Shown here piece by piece: positions 33,182 to 40,938 of a stretch of DNA of 46,341 nucleotides. Every line of letters starts with the position of its first letter. The first letter of the stretch is position 1. The position numbers and the translations under genes were made by a program. The stretch covers positions 1 through 46,341 of the forward strand of contig DASYUT010000301.1 in assembly GCA_036000965.1 (NCBI GenBank), in the 5' to 3' direction. The notes below the pieces were generated by a model. The model saw nothing but the letters and a program-made list of their open reading frames with translations. It searched no databases and was not told the origin of the DNA. The DNA is from Actinomycetes bacterium (GTDB lineage Bacteria; Actinomycetota; CALGFH01).

Positions 33182-33561
33182 GACCTACCTCCCCCTCCTC
33201 CTGCGTCGGGCCGTCCCAGCCGACCCGCCACACCAGCGGGCCACCCGACCGTAGAGCATCCGGGGAGGCTCTGCACGGGCCGGAGGTCCCAGGGCAACGG
33301 GGTCGGGTGGCCGGTCCAGGACGGCCGCGAAGGACGCATAGACTCGGCCAGGAGGCCGGTCCGGAACTCGAGCCGGACGCTCTCCTGGTAGGCGCGGACG
33401 AGCTGGAAGGCGTCCTTGAGCCAGCGCCGTTCGAGCGGGGAGAGGCCTGCCGCCGGAAGGAGATCGTCCGGCTCCCGCCCATCCCTGAGCTGCCCGGCCT
33501 GGTGGCGGAGGCGGAGCTCCTGCAGGTACTCGAAGGTCGTCACGGGCGCCGGTCGGTCCAT
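33154..33561 (-). pseudogene. Fragment of a DUF294 nucleotidyltransferase-type protein
   Basis: The first 70 residues (TFEYLQELRLRHQAGQLRDG, then PDDLLPAAGLSPLERRWLKD and AFQLVRAYQESV) match the last domain (DUF294_C) of large CBS/nucleotidyltransferase signalling proteins. The cyclic-nucleotide, CBS and nucleotidyltransferase parts are missing. The remaining 65 residues after GLLAES look untranslated and contain the promoter region of the PPOX gene, whose start they overlap. An ATG after GGAACCGGAG exists, so a short product is possible, but a deletion remnant is more likely. Confidence 0.6.
33277..33290 (-). promoter_or_regulatory. Candidate DevR/DosR box B
   Basis: GGGCCGGAGGTCCC, which reads GGGACCTCCGGCCC on the minus strand, lies about 96 bases upstream of the PPOX-fold gene. 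It matches box A at 12 of 14 positions. Confidence 0.45.
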
Positions 33562-33627
33562 CTCCGGTTCCCTCGTGGGGTGATCAGGCGTTCAGCTTGG
33601 TGGTTTGGCCGGCACTCGCCATGAGGC

Positions 33628-33658
33628 GAAGGACCCGACTCCGTGGGACCTTCCGCCG
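33628..33658. promoter_or_regulatory. Candidate DevR/DosR box C (paired, divergent region)
   Basis: GAAGGACCC (33628-33636) faces GGGACCTTC (33645-33653) as an inverted pair with one mismatch; the right half extends to GGGACCTTCCGCCG. It sits between the DUF294 remnant and the dihydroorotate dehydrogenase-like gene, so it could serve either direction. Confidence 0.5.
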
Positions 33659-33845
33659 GGCGAGGCTCGCCGCGATGGCTCCGCCTTTGGGCTGATCGGC
33701 ACCTGGCCGACGGGTCACAAGTCCCTACCCGCGGCCGCCCGACGGTCGTAGCGTCGCCCACGACATCGGAACGAGCGGGTGAGGTGAGCGTGGTGCAGGT
33801 GCGGGCGATCTACCGGCCGTCCGGCTCACCTGAGGAGGGATGGTC

Positions 33846-34781
33846 GTGGCCGACCTGCGCACGAGCTACCTGGGGCTCGACCTGCGTACCCCGCTGGTCG
33901 CCTCGGCGTCGCCGCTGACCGGGACGACGGATGGTCTGCGCCGGCTTGAGGACGCCGGCGCGGCCGCGGTCGTGCTGCCGTCGCTGTTTGAGGAGGAGGT
34001 CGGCGAGCAGGGACACGAGCTCGAACAGCGCCCCGTGGCCTACCTCAAGCTCGTCGAGCAGGCCAAGGCCGCCCTGTCGGTCCCGGTGATCGCCAGCCTC
34101 AACGGCGTCTCGCTGGGCGGCTGGACCCGCTACGCGGCCCTGCTCGAGCAGGCCGGCGCGGACGCGCTGGAGCTCAACGTCTATTACGTCTCCTCGCGCC
34201 CCGGGCTGAGCGGCGCCGAGGTCGAGCTGGGCTACCTCGACCTGGTCCGCAGCGTGCGCAGGGCGCTGCGGATCCCGCTGGCGGTCAAGGTGAGCCCCTA
34301 CTTCAGCTCGATCATCAACCTGGCCGCGCGGCTCGCGGAGGTGGGCGCCGGCGGGCTGGTGCTGTTCAACCGCTTCTACCAGCCCGACCTGGACGTCGAG
34401 GCCCTCGAGGTGGTGCCGCGCCTGGAGCTCAGCACCTCGGCGGAGCTGCGCCTGCCGCTGCGCTGGATCGCGATCCTGCACGGCCGGGTGTCGGCCTCGC
34501 TGGCCGCCTCGACCGGGGTGCACACCCCCGAGGACGCGGTCAAGGCGCTGCTGGCCGGGGCCGACGTGGTGATGATGACCTCCGCGCTGCTGCGCCACGG
34601 CCCCGGCCACGTCCGCACCGTCGAGGCCGGCCTGCGCGCGTGGCTGGAACGGCACGGCCACCAAAACGTCGGGGAGGTCCGCGGGCGGCTGAGCCAGCGC
34701 GCGGTCCGCGACCCGGCCGCCTACGAGCGGGCCAACTACCTGCGGATGCTCGCCTCGCACCCAGCCCCGGCGGACGGCTAG
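33846..34781 (+). CDS. Dihydroorotate dehydrogenase-like FMN protein
   Basis: A TIM-barrel flavoprotein of 311 residues. It begins with the family segment LGLDLRTPLVASASPLTGTT. Other family elements are VPVIASLNGVSLGGW, GADALELNVYYVS, PLAVKVSPYFSS and HGRVSASLAASTGVHTPEDA, which form the FMN phosphate and orotate-site region. Relatives are annotated as dihydroorotate dehydrogenase-like and are often found apart from pyrimidine genes; their substrate is not settled. I prefer the GTG at 33846 because it lies six bases after AGGAGGG; the ATG at 33840 is too close. Box C lies upstream, and the gene converges on adenylate kinase. Confidence 0.82.
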   Translation: MADLRTSYLGLDLRTPLVASASPLTGTTDGLRRLEDAGAAAVVLPSLFEEEVGEQGHELEQRPVAYLKLVEQAKAALSVPVIASLNGVSLGGWTRYAALLEQAGADALELNVYYVSSRPGLSGAEVELGYLDLVRSVRRALRIPLAVKVSPYFSSIINLAARLAEVGAGGLVLFNRFYQPDLDVEALEVVPRLELSTSAELRLPLRWIAILHGRVSASLAASTGVHTPEDAVKALLAGADVVMMTSALLRHGPGHVRTVEAGLRAWLERHGHQNVGEVRGRLSQRAVRDPAAYERANYLRMLASHPAPADG

Positions 34782-34798
34782 ACGCTGATCGCTTGCTG

Positions 34799-35446
34799 TC
34801 AGGCGGACGCCGCCTCGACACCCAGCTCTGTGCGAATGTTGGTCTGCACCGCCGCGGGCGGCCTGGTCGCATCGACCGCCAGGACGACCTCCTTGGCGCG
34901 GAACAGGTCCAGGACGGGCCTGGTCTTGGCATGGTAGTCGCGCAGGCGGGCGCGGACCGCCTCTGGCGTGTCGTCGGGCCGCGGGACGAGCTCGCCGCCG
35001 CACATGCCACAGACGCCGGGCACCCTCGGCCGGTGGGAGATGAGGTTGTAGTCCAGCCCGCAGCGGGAGCAGAGGCGACGGCTGAGGATGCGCTCCTCGA
35101 CCACGCGGTCGGGCACCTCGAGAACGATCACCGCGTCGATGTCGTAGCTCTCCAGGAAGAACCGGGCCTGCGGCTGGTTGGGCGGGAAGCCGTCGATGAT
35201 GAAGCCGAAGTTCCAGTCGTGCTCGCCCAGGCGCCGGTGCACCACGGCCGCGACCAGGTCGTCGGGCACCAGCTCGCCCGAGGCCACGACGCGTCGGACC
35301 TGCGCGCCGAGTTTGGTGTGGTGCTGGACGTTCCAGCGGAAGATGTCGCCGACGCTGATGTGCTCGAGATCCAACGTCTCGGCGAGCAGCTTGGCCTGGG
35401 TGCCCTTGCCGCTGCCCTGGACGCCCATGATGATGTACTTGCGCAT
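34799..35446 (-). CDS. adk: Adenylate kinase with zinc-finger lid
   Basis: A 215-residue nucleoside-monophosphate kinase (ATP + AMP to 2 ADP). It has the P-loop IIMGVQGSGKGTQAKLLAE, the AMP-site segment HISVGDIFRW, and GFIIDGFPPNQPQARFFLE. The lid contains LCSRCGLDYNLI and CGMCGGEL, two CxxC pairs for a structural zinc. The C-terminal helix ends DATRPPAAVQTNIRTELGV. GGGAGGTGG precedes the ATG at 35446, although the frame continues upstream through a hydrogenase remnant. Its place inside a dormancy island rather than in a ribosomal-protein operon suggests an extra copy for energy-charge control. Confidence 0.88.
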   Translation of the reverse strand: MRKYIIMGVQGSGKGTQAKLLAETLDLEHISVGDIFRWNVQHHTKLGAQVRRVVASGELVPDDLVAAVVHRRLGEHDWNFGFIIDGFPPNQPQARFFLESYDIDAVIVLEVPDRVVEERILSRRLCSRCGLDYNLISHRPRVPGVCGMCGGELVPRPDDTPEAVRARLRDYHAKTRPVLDLFRAKEVVLAVDATRPPAAVQTNIRTELGVEAASA

Positions 35447-35473
35447 CCGCCACCTCCCGGTCGCACATCGGAT

Positions 35474-35620
35474 GGTCCGGTCACGGACCGTGCGGATCTT
35501 GCGCAGGTCCTCCTCGCTGGAAACCGCCCCCTCGACCAGGCAGACGTCCACGTCCTGCGGGTAGTCCTTGTGGTCCACGAGCGGGCTGTAGACGAGGTCG
35601 GCACGCTCGCCGATCTCCAG
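35474..35620 (-). pseudogene. Remnant of a [NiFe]-hydrogenase small subunit (HoxY-like)
   Basis: About 49 codons read ERADLVYSPLVDHKDYPQDV, then DVCLVEGAVSSEEDLRKIR and TVRDRT. This is the conserved segment before the third cluster ligand in HoxY-type hydrogenase small subunits (YSPLVD...VTLVEGAV). A stop codon lies immediately in front, the N-terminal Cys motif is absent, and similarity ends where FGDCA should follow. It is in frame with adenylate kinase, so a longer fused frame exists, but the kinase has its own ribosome site. Confidence 0.72.
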
Positions 35621-35715
35621 TTATCCCCGCGGCAAGCACCTCCTGGGCAGCCTAATGCGCGAACCGGCCGGGCTCAACGACCCGCGGGAGCATCGCCTCG
35701 CCGGCGGCGCCGACG

Positions 35716-35733
35716 CAGGGCCGAACGGCCCTG
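35716..35733. promoter_or_regulatory. Candidate DevR/DosR box D (perfect palindrome)
   Basis: CAGGGCCGAACGGCCCTG has eight-base arms around AA. Its core GGGCCGAACGGCCC differs from box A at one position. It lies 80 bases upstream of the first CBS-BON gene. As a perfect hairpin it could also be a weak terminator for an absent gene. Confidence 0.5.
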
Positions 35734-35812
35734 TGGTGAGGTGACCGTCAGCCCTTGGGGCGGGCAGCCAGCCGGGGTCCGATAAAGTGACCGCTGAAAG
35801 GGAGGTGCCACG

Positions 35813-36511
35813 ATGCGGAGCTGCGTGGGGGACGTCATGACCACCGAGGTGGTCACGGTCGAAGCGTCGACGCCGTTCAAGACGATCGTCGCCCTGCTGG
35901 CCGCTCACGGGGTGAGCGCAGTGCCAGTCGTCGACATCGCGAGGCATGTGGTCGGGGTGGTGTCCGAGGCGGACCTGCTGCTCAAGGAGGAGGACCCGCA
36001 GGCAGGGCGGGAGGCGCCGATGTGGGAGCGCAAGCGGCACCGGCTGGAGCGGGGCAAGGCAGCCGGCGCGGTGGCCCGCGACCTGATGACTACGCCCGCC
36101 CAGACGGTCGGGTCGCTGGCCACGGTGGCTGAGGCGGCCAGGCTGATGCACGCGGAAGGGGTCAAGCGGCTGCCCGTGGTGGACACGCTCACGGGCCGGC
36201 TGGTCGGGATCGTCAGCCGCGGTGACCTGCTGCGCGTGTTCGCGCGATCCGATGCCGAGATCCGCAGCGAGATCGTGGACGACGTGATCTTGGGCGAGCT
36301 CTTCATGGACCCGCGGCGGTTCACCGTGGAGGTCCGCGACGGCGTGGTGGCGCTGCAGGGCCAGGTCGAGCGGCGCAGCGTGATCCCGATCCTGGTGCGG
36401 GCCGTACATGCCGTCGAAGGCGTCGTCCAGGTCGAGGACCACCGGCTCGGCTTCGAGGTCGACGACAGCAGGGTGGAGACGACCGGTCCTCGGCGGTGGC
36501 CGCCGATCTGA
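35813..36511 (+). CDS. CBS-pair protein with C-terminal BON domain (copy 1)
   Basis: A 232-residue cytoplasmic protein preceded by GGGAGGTG. CBS-1 (residues 5-60) has DVMTTEVVTVEASTPFKTIV and VVGVVSEADLLL; CBS-2 (85-145) has DLMTTPAQTVGSLATVAEAA and LVGIVSRGDLLRVF. The C-terminal 65 residues form a BON domain (DPRRFTVEVRDGVVALQGQV, then AVHAVEGVVQVEDHRLGF). CBS pairs bind adenine nucleotides; hypoxic response protein 1 (Rv2626c) of the DosR regulon has two CBS motifs without BON. BON domains usually contact membranes or partners. It converges on a paralogue and has box D upstream. Confidence 0.9.
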   Translation: MRSCVGDVMTTEVVTVEASTPFKTIVALLAAHGVSAVPVVDIARHVVGVVSEADLLLKEEDPQAGREAPMWERKRHRLERGKAAGAVARDLMTTPAQTVGSLATVAEAARLMHAEGVKRLPVVDTLTGRLVGIVSRGDLLRVFARSDAEIRSEIVDDVILGELFMDPRRFTVEVRDGVVALQGQVERRSVIPILVRAVHAVEGVVQVEDHRLGFEVDDSRVETTGPRRWPPI

Positions 36512-36539
36512 GCACATCGGCCGCCGATCTGAGCACATC
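36498..36539. repeat. 21-bp perfect tandem duplication at the CBS copy 1 stop
   Basis: Two identical 21-base units built around GCCGCCGATCTGAGCACATC. The first contains the gene's TGA stop, and the second repeats the last codons and stop downstream. Confidence 0.85.
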
Positions 36540-36560
36540 GGCGACTGGTCAGCGGCGAGG

Positions 36561-36608
36561 ACGATCATCTTGGCGCTCACGAACACGATCATCTTGGCGC
36601 TCACGAAC
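36561..36608. repeat. 24-bp perfect tandem duplication between the CBS genes
   Basis: Two identical 24-base units starting ACGATCATCTTGGCGCTCAC lie in the 175-base spacer between the convergent CBS-BON genes. No clear terminator stem is present, so slippage is the simplest origin. Confidence 0.85.
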
Positions 36609-36686
36609 ACGACCACCACGGCGAGGCAGAGCGCCATGTGGGCTCGTCAGCAGGCGCCGCCACCCACCAGCGCCGCGCACTGGACC

Positions 36687-37373
36687 TCAGATGGCGTGAG
36701 CCCTGGGCCCTGGTGGCGCCAAGTGGGTGTCGTCGAAGTCGCAGCCGAGCCGGTCGTGGACCCGGACGACCCCGTCCACCGCGTCGACGGCACGTACCAG
36801 GAGCGGGATCAGGCTGCGCCGCTCGACCTGGCCCTGCAGCGCCACCACGCCGTCGCGGACCTCCACGGTGAACCGGTCCGGGCTCATCAGCAGGTCGTGG
36901 CGGATGACGTCCACGATCTCGCGTCGGATCTGGGCATCTGGGCGCAGGACCACCGCCAGCAAGTCACCACGGCTGACGATCCCGACCAGCCGCCCAAGCG
37001 CGTCGTCCACCGGCAGCCGCTTGACGCCTTCCGCGTGCATCAGCCTGGCCGCCTCAGCCACGGTGGCGTCACGGCCGATGGTGACCGCCGGGATGGTCAT
37101 CAGATCAGCAGCAGTCGCACCGCGGGCCTTGGCCTGCTCGACGCGGCGGCGCTTGGACTCATACCACAGGGCGTGGCGCAGTCCGGACGGATATTCCTGC
37201 TTGAGCAGCAGGTCGGCCTCGGACACGATGCCGAGGACGTGGTGGCGCTCGTCGACCACGGGCAGGGCGCTCACCCGGTGCTCGCGCAGCAGCCGGGCCA
37301 GCTCCTTGTAGGGCGTGTCAGGTCGGGCCGCGACCACCTGGGCCGTCATGACTTCGTGCACCTTTCGAGGCAT
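36687..37373 (-). CDS. CBS-pair protein with C-terminal BON domain (copy 2)
   Basis: A 228-residue paralogue of the neighbouring gene with the same order: CBS-1 (VHEVMTAQVVAARPDTPYKE; VLGIVSEADLLLKQE), CBS-2 (DLMTIPAVTIGRDATVAEAA; LVGIVSRGDLLAVV) and BON (SPDRFTVEVRDGVVALQGQV). Identity is high in the second CBS and BON domains and lower at the N-terminus, so the adenylate-site specificities may differ. An AAGGAGG element precedes the ATG. A paired DevR-type box lies about 95-130 bases upstream. The two copies probably arose by inverted duplication, but the spacer no longer shows it. Confidence 0.9.
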   Translation of the reverse strand: MPRKVHEVMTAQVVAARPDTPYKELARLLREHRVSALPVVDERHHVLGIVSEADLLLKQEYPSGLRHALWYESKRRRVEQAKARGATAADLMTIPAVTIGRDATVAEAARLMHAEGVKRLPVDDALGRLVGIVSRGDLLAVVLRPDAQIRREIVDVIRHDLLMSPDRFTVEVRDGVVALQGQVERRSLIPLLVRAVDAVDGVVRVHDRLGCDFDDTHLAPPGPRAHAI

Positions 37374-37465
37374 CGGGCGACCTCCTTGCGTTGGTGCCCC
37401 AGGTTCCGCGGAGCGCTGGCAACGCTTCGCGATCTAAGCGTAGGAGGCGCCGCCACCACGCAGTA

Positions 37466-37502
37466 GAGCGGAAGGTCCCGGCACGGCAGGGACCTTCGAC
37501 CG
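37466..37502. promoter_or_regulatory. Candidate DevR/DosR box E (paired)
   Basis: GAAGGTCCC (37471-37479) and GGGACCTTC (37489-37497) are perfect inverted nine-mers nine bases apart. Each is one DevR-like site extending outward (right half GGGACCTTCGACCG). The pair is upstream of the second CBS-BON gene and about 440 bases before the GNAT-CoA-ligase gene. The rest of the gap to 37933 holds no convincing gene. Confidence 0.55.
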
Positions 37503-37933
37503 ATTTAGCCCCGGCGGGCCGTACGACCCTCGCCAGGGATGCCGGTGCCCGACAGACTTGAGCCGGAGGAGGCGGGTGTACGTCAACCTCGCCATCGCCG
37601 AATGGCCGAGCAGATCGCCGCCCTCCCGGTCGAGGGTGTCGCTGAGCGCGGACGCAGTCGAGCCGTCCAGGCGCGCCATCGCCGCCGCCGCTCGGCGGCT
37701 GCTGCTCACGGCCGCCCTGGGACCTCGTCGTCGGCAGGCGCCAGCACGCAGCCGCTGGGCGCGACGCTGACCGGGCGTCCTGTCCGTGTCACCACCGGCC
37801 GGTCGGGTCCCGCGGCGGGCGGGTCGTCCGGCCCCTTGCCGCGGGTGTCCGCCCAAGACAGACTCGGACGAGGTGGCGCCGTGGGAGCCGGCACGCCGCC
37901 GTCACCACGGCAAGCAGGGACGAGGAGGAGCAG

Positions 37934-40648
37934 ATGGCCGCAATGCTGGCCTACCCGGCCCACCGCGAATGCGACATCGTCCTGCGGGACGGATCGACCG
38001 TGCACGTCCGGCCCGTCCGCCAGGAGGACGCCGCCCAGGTCCGGACGATGTTCGAGGGCATGTCCGACACCTCGCGCTGGCTGCGGTTCTTCACCGCGTT
38101 CCCCAGCCTGGACCCGGTCGTTCGCTGGGCGACCGAGGTCGACTACGACCGTCGCTTTGGCCTGGTCGCCACCGCGGGTGGGCTCGTCGTCGCCCACGCC
38201 GGCTACGAGCGGGATCCTGAGCGCCCGCACCGCGCCGAGGCCGCGTTCGCGATCGCCGACGCCTGGCAGGGCAAGGGACTCGGCACGATCCTGCTGGGCG
38301 AGCTCGCCGAGGCTGCCGACCAGGCTGGGCTCGCCACCTTCACGGCCGAGGTCCTGCCCGAGAACCACCGTATGGTCCAGGTCTTCCGGGACTCCGGATT
38401 CCCGGTGATGCTGCACGCGGTCCCGGGGATCCTCCTGGTGGAATTCCCGACTGCGCTGACCCCGGAGGGGCTGGACCGGTTCGAGCGCCGCGACCAGCTC
38501 GCGGCGGTTGCCGCCGTGCGGGCGCTGCTCGCGCCCCGGTCGGTCGCGGTCGTGGGCGCGTCGCGCACCCGGGGCACGGTCGGCGGGGAGCTGTTCCACA
38601 ACCTGCTCGCGGCGGGCTTCGACGGACCGGTGTACCCGGTCAACCCGGCCGTGCCGGTGGTGCAGTCGGTGCTCGCCTACCCCAGCGTGCTCGACGTGCC
38701 CGGCCCGGTCGACCTGGCCGTGGTCGCGGTCCCGGCCGCCCGGGTGGTCGACACCGTCAGGCAGTGCGCGGCCAAGGGCGTCCGCGGGCTGGTCGTCATC
38801 TCGGCCGGGTTCGCCGAGACCGGCCCGGAAGGCGCCGAGCGCCAGGCCGAGCTGCTGCGCGCCTGCCGCGAGGCGGGCATGCGCATGATCGGCCCGAACT
38901 GCCTCGGAATCGTCAACACCGCCCCCGGCGTGTGCCTGGACGCCACCTTCGGGCCGATCTTGCCCCAGCTCGGCCGGGTGGGGTTCCTGTCGCAGTCCGG
39001 TGCGCTCGGGCTGGCCATCATCGACTATGCCAACGCGCTCGGCCTGGGGCTGTCGTCGTTCGTGTCGGTCGGCAACAAGGCCGACATCTCCGGGAACGAC
39101 CTGCTCGCCTACTGGGAGCAGGACGACGCGACCGACGTGGTCTTGCTGTACCTGGAGTCGTTCGGGAACCCGCGCAAGTTCGCCCGCCTGGCCCGCCGGG
39201 TCAGCCGGACCAAGCCGATCGTGGCGGTCAAGAGTGGCCGCTCCGCGGCTGGCACGCGGGCTACCTCCTCGCATACCGGTGCGCTGCTCGCCTCGTCGGA
39301 CGCGACCGTGGACGCGCTGTTCCGCCAGGCCGGGGTGATCCGCACCGACACCCTGGCCGAGCTGTTCGACGTGGCCGCGCTGCTGGCCAACCAGCCGCTG
39401 CCGGCGGGGCGGCGGGTCGGCATCGTCACCAACGCGGGCGGGCCGGGCATCCTGTGCGCCGACACCTGCGAGGCGGGCGGCCTGGAGGTCGTCCCGCTCT
39501 CCGAGGAGCTGCGCGGGAGGCTGGCGGCATTCCTGCCGCCCGCGGCCGCCACCGGCAACCCGGTCGACATGCTCGCCTCGGCCCCGCCCGAGCACTACCG
39601 GCGCACGCTCGGGCTCGTGGCCGCCAGCGGCGAGGTTGACGCGGTCATCGCCATCTTCATCCCGCCGCTGGCCACCGACCGGCATGAGGTGGCCCGGGCG
39701 GTCCGCGACGCGGCGGCCGAGGTGGGCCCGGTGCCGCTGCTGACGGTGTTCATGTCGGCCCATGGTGTGCTGGACGAGCTGCGCGGTCCAGACGTCCGGA
39801 TCCCGTCCTACCGCTTCCCCGAGGACGCCGCGCGGGCACTGATCCGCGCCGTCGAGCACGCCGCCTGGCGGCGCCGGCCCGAGGGGCGGGTGCCCGAGCT
39901 TGACGGGATCCGCCAGGACGAGGCCGCCGCGCTGCTCGCCGCGGCGCTGCGGGACGGTCCGCGCTGGCTGGACCCGGACCAGGTCGCGCGCCTGCTCGGC
40001 TGCTACGGCCTGCCGCTGGTTCCCGGCCGCGTCGAGGCGACGCCCGAGCAGGCGGGGGCGGCCGCCGAGGAGCTGGGTGGCGCGGTCGCGCTGAAGGCGG
40101 TCGCGCGCGGGCTGGTGCACAAGACCGAGGCGCAGGCCGTGCGGCTCGGCCTGGCCGGCGCTGGGCAGGTGCGCGAGGCGGCCGAGGAGATGGCCGAGGC
40201 GGTGGCCGCCGCCGGACACGAGGTCGAGGGCTTCCTGGTCCAGCAGCAGGTCGGCGGCGGGGTGGAGATGCTGGTCGGCGTCGTCCACGACGCCTCGTTC
40301 GGGCCGGTCGTGGCCTGCGGGGCCGGGGGGACCACGGTCGAGCTGCTCCGCGACGTGGTCGCGCGGATCACCCCGCTCACCGATCTCGACGCGGCCGAGA
40401 TGGTCCGCTCGCTGGCGACCTTCCCGCTGCTCGACGGCTACCGCGGGGCGCCCAGGGCGGACGTGGCGGCGCTCGAGGAGGTCCTGCTCCGGGTGAGCGC
40501 GCTCGTCGAAGCGCACCCACAGGTCAAGGAGATGGACTGCAACCCGGTGATGGTCCTGCCCGAGGGGCGGGGGGTGGTCGTGGTGGACGCCCGCGTGCGG
40601 GTCGAAGAGGCTCCGCCACCCGTCCCGCTGCTCGCGCGCCGAAAGTGA
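37934..40648 (+). CDS. GNAT acetyltransferase fused to NDP-forming acyl-CoA synthetase
   Basis: A 904-residue fusion. Residues 15-180 are a GNAT domain (VHVRPVRQEDAAQVRTMFEG; the acetyl-CoA loop DAWQGKGLGTILLGEL). Residues 190-640 are the acyl-CoA synthetase alpha part with a CoA-binding fold (PRSVAVVGASRTRGTVGGE), LSQSGALGLAIIDYAN and the phospho-His loop SSHTGALLAS. Residues 670-900 are the ATP-grasp beta part (GGAVALKAVARGLVHKTEAQ; EMDCNPVMVLPEGRG). Enterobacterial Pat enzymes carry GNAT at the C-terminus and have a degenerate ligase. Here GNAT is N-terminal and the His loop is present, so both activities may exist: protein lysine acetylation and acyl-CoA formation or breakdown. GAGGAGG precedes the ATG. 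Confidence 0.88.
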   Translation: MAAMLAYPAHRECDIVLRDGSTVHVRPVRQEDAAQVRTMFEGMSDTSRWLRFFTAFPSLDPVVRWATEVDYDRRFGLVATAGGLVVAHAGYERDPERPHRAEAAFAIADAWQGKGLGTILLGELAEAADQAGLATFTAEVLPENHRMVQVFRDSGFPVMLHAVPGILLVEFPTALTPEGLDRFERRDQLAAVAAVRALLAPRSVAVVGASRTRGTVGGELFHNLLAAGFDGPVYPVNPAVPVVQSVLAYPSVLDVPGPVDLAVVAVPAARVVDTVRQCAAKGVRGLVVISAGFAETGPEGAERQAELLRACREAGMRMIGPNCLGIVNTAPGVCLDATFGPILPQLGRVGFLSQSGALGLAIIDYANALGLGLSSFVSVGNKADISGNDLLAYWEQDDATDVVLLYLESFGNPRKFARLARRVSRTKPIVAVKSGRSAAGTRATSSHTGALLASSDATVDALFRQAGVIRTDTLAELFDVAALLANQPLPAGRRVGIVTNAGGPGILCADTCEAGGLEVVPLSEELRGRLAAFLPPAAATGNPVDMLASAPPEHYRRTLGLVAASGEVDAVIAIFIPPLATDRHEVARAVRDAAAEVGPVPLLTVFMSAHGVLDELRGPDVRIPSYRFPEDAARALIRAVEHAAWRRRPEGRVPELDGIRQDEAAALLAAALRDGPRWLDPDQVARLLGCYGLPLVPGRVEATPEQAGAAAEELGGAVALKAVARGLVHKTEAQAVRLGLAGAGQVREAAEEMAEAVAAAGHEVEGFLVQQQVGGGVEMLVGVVHDASFGPVVACGAGGTTVELLRDVVARITPLTDLDAAEMVRSLATFPLLDGYRGAPRADVAALEEVLLRVSALVEAHPQVKEMDCNPVMVLPEGRGVVVVDARVRVEEAPPPVPLLARRK

Positions 40649-40711
40649 GGGTGCGGCTCACCATGCCAACCAGCCGGCCGCCTTCTGCCACGCCCGCCGC
40701 CGACCCGGTCT

Positions 40712-40888
40712 TTCGAAGAACGGGACCGGGTCGCCTGGCCGGTGCTCGGCCGCGAGGACGAGCTGAAGGGCTATCACGAGGTCGAACGCCATCCCAACGC
40801 CCGCCGCGTCCCCGGCCTGCTGCTGTACCGGTTCGACGCGCCGCTGTTCTTCGCCAACGCCGGCCACTTCCGGCGCCGGGTCCGCGAA
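40712..40888 (+). pseudogene. Remnant of a SulP-family anion transporter
   Basis: Without a start codon, the frame reads VLGREDELKGYHEVERHPNA, then RRVPGLLLYRFDAPLFFANA and GHFRRRVRE. This is the junction between the last helix and the STAS domain of SulP transporters (YRFDAPLFFANAEHFR). Both the membrane domain and the rest of STAS are gone; a 59-codon island remains between the CoA-ligase and esterase genes. Confidence 0.75.
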
Positions 40889-40938
40889 AGGCCGAGTCGA
40901 CCGGGTTGGACGGCTGTAGCCCTTCAGAGGAGCAGCCT

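Noticed and set aside
29549-33391. Long plus-strand frames opposite the DevS-like, FAD-oxidoreductase and PPOX genes
   Set aside because: Antisense shadows produced by high GC; they lack domain motifs, and the minus-strand genes have complete catalytic signatures.
37434-37856. Minus-strand frame in the gap before the GNAT-CoA ligase
   Set aside because: Low-complexity Arg/Ala/Gly composition, no ribosome site, and it runs across box E.
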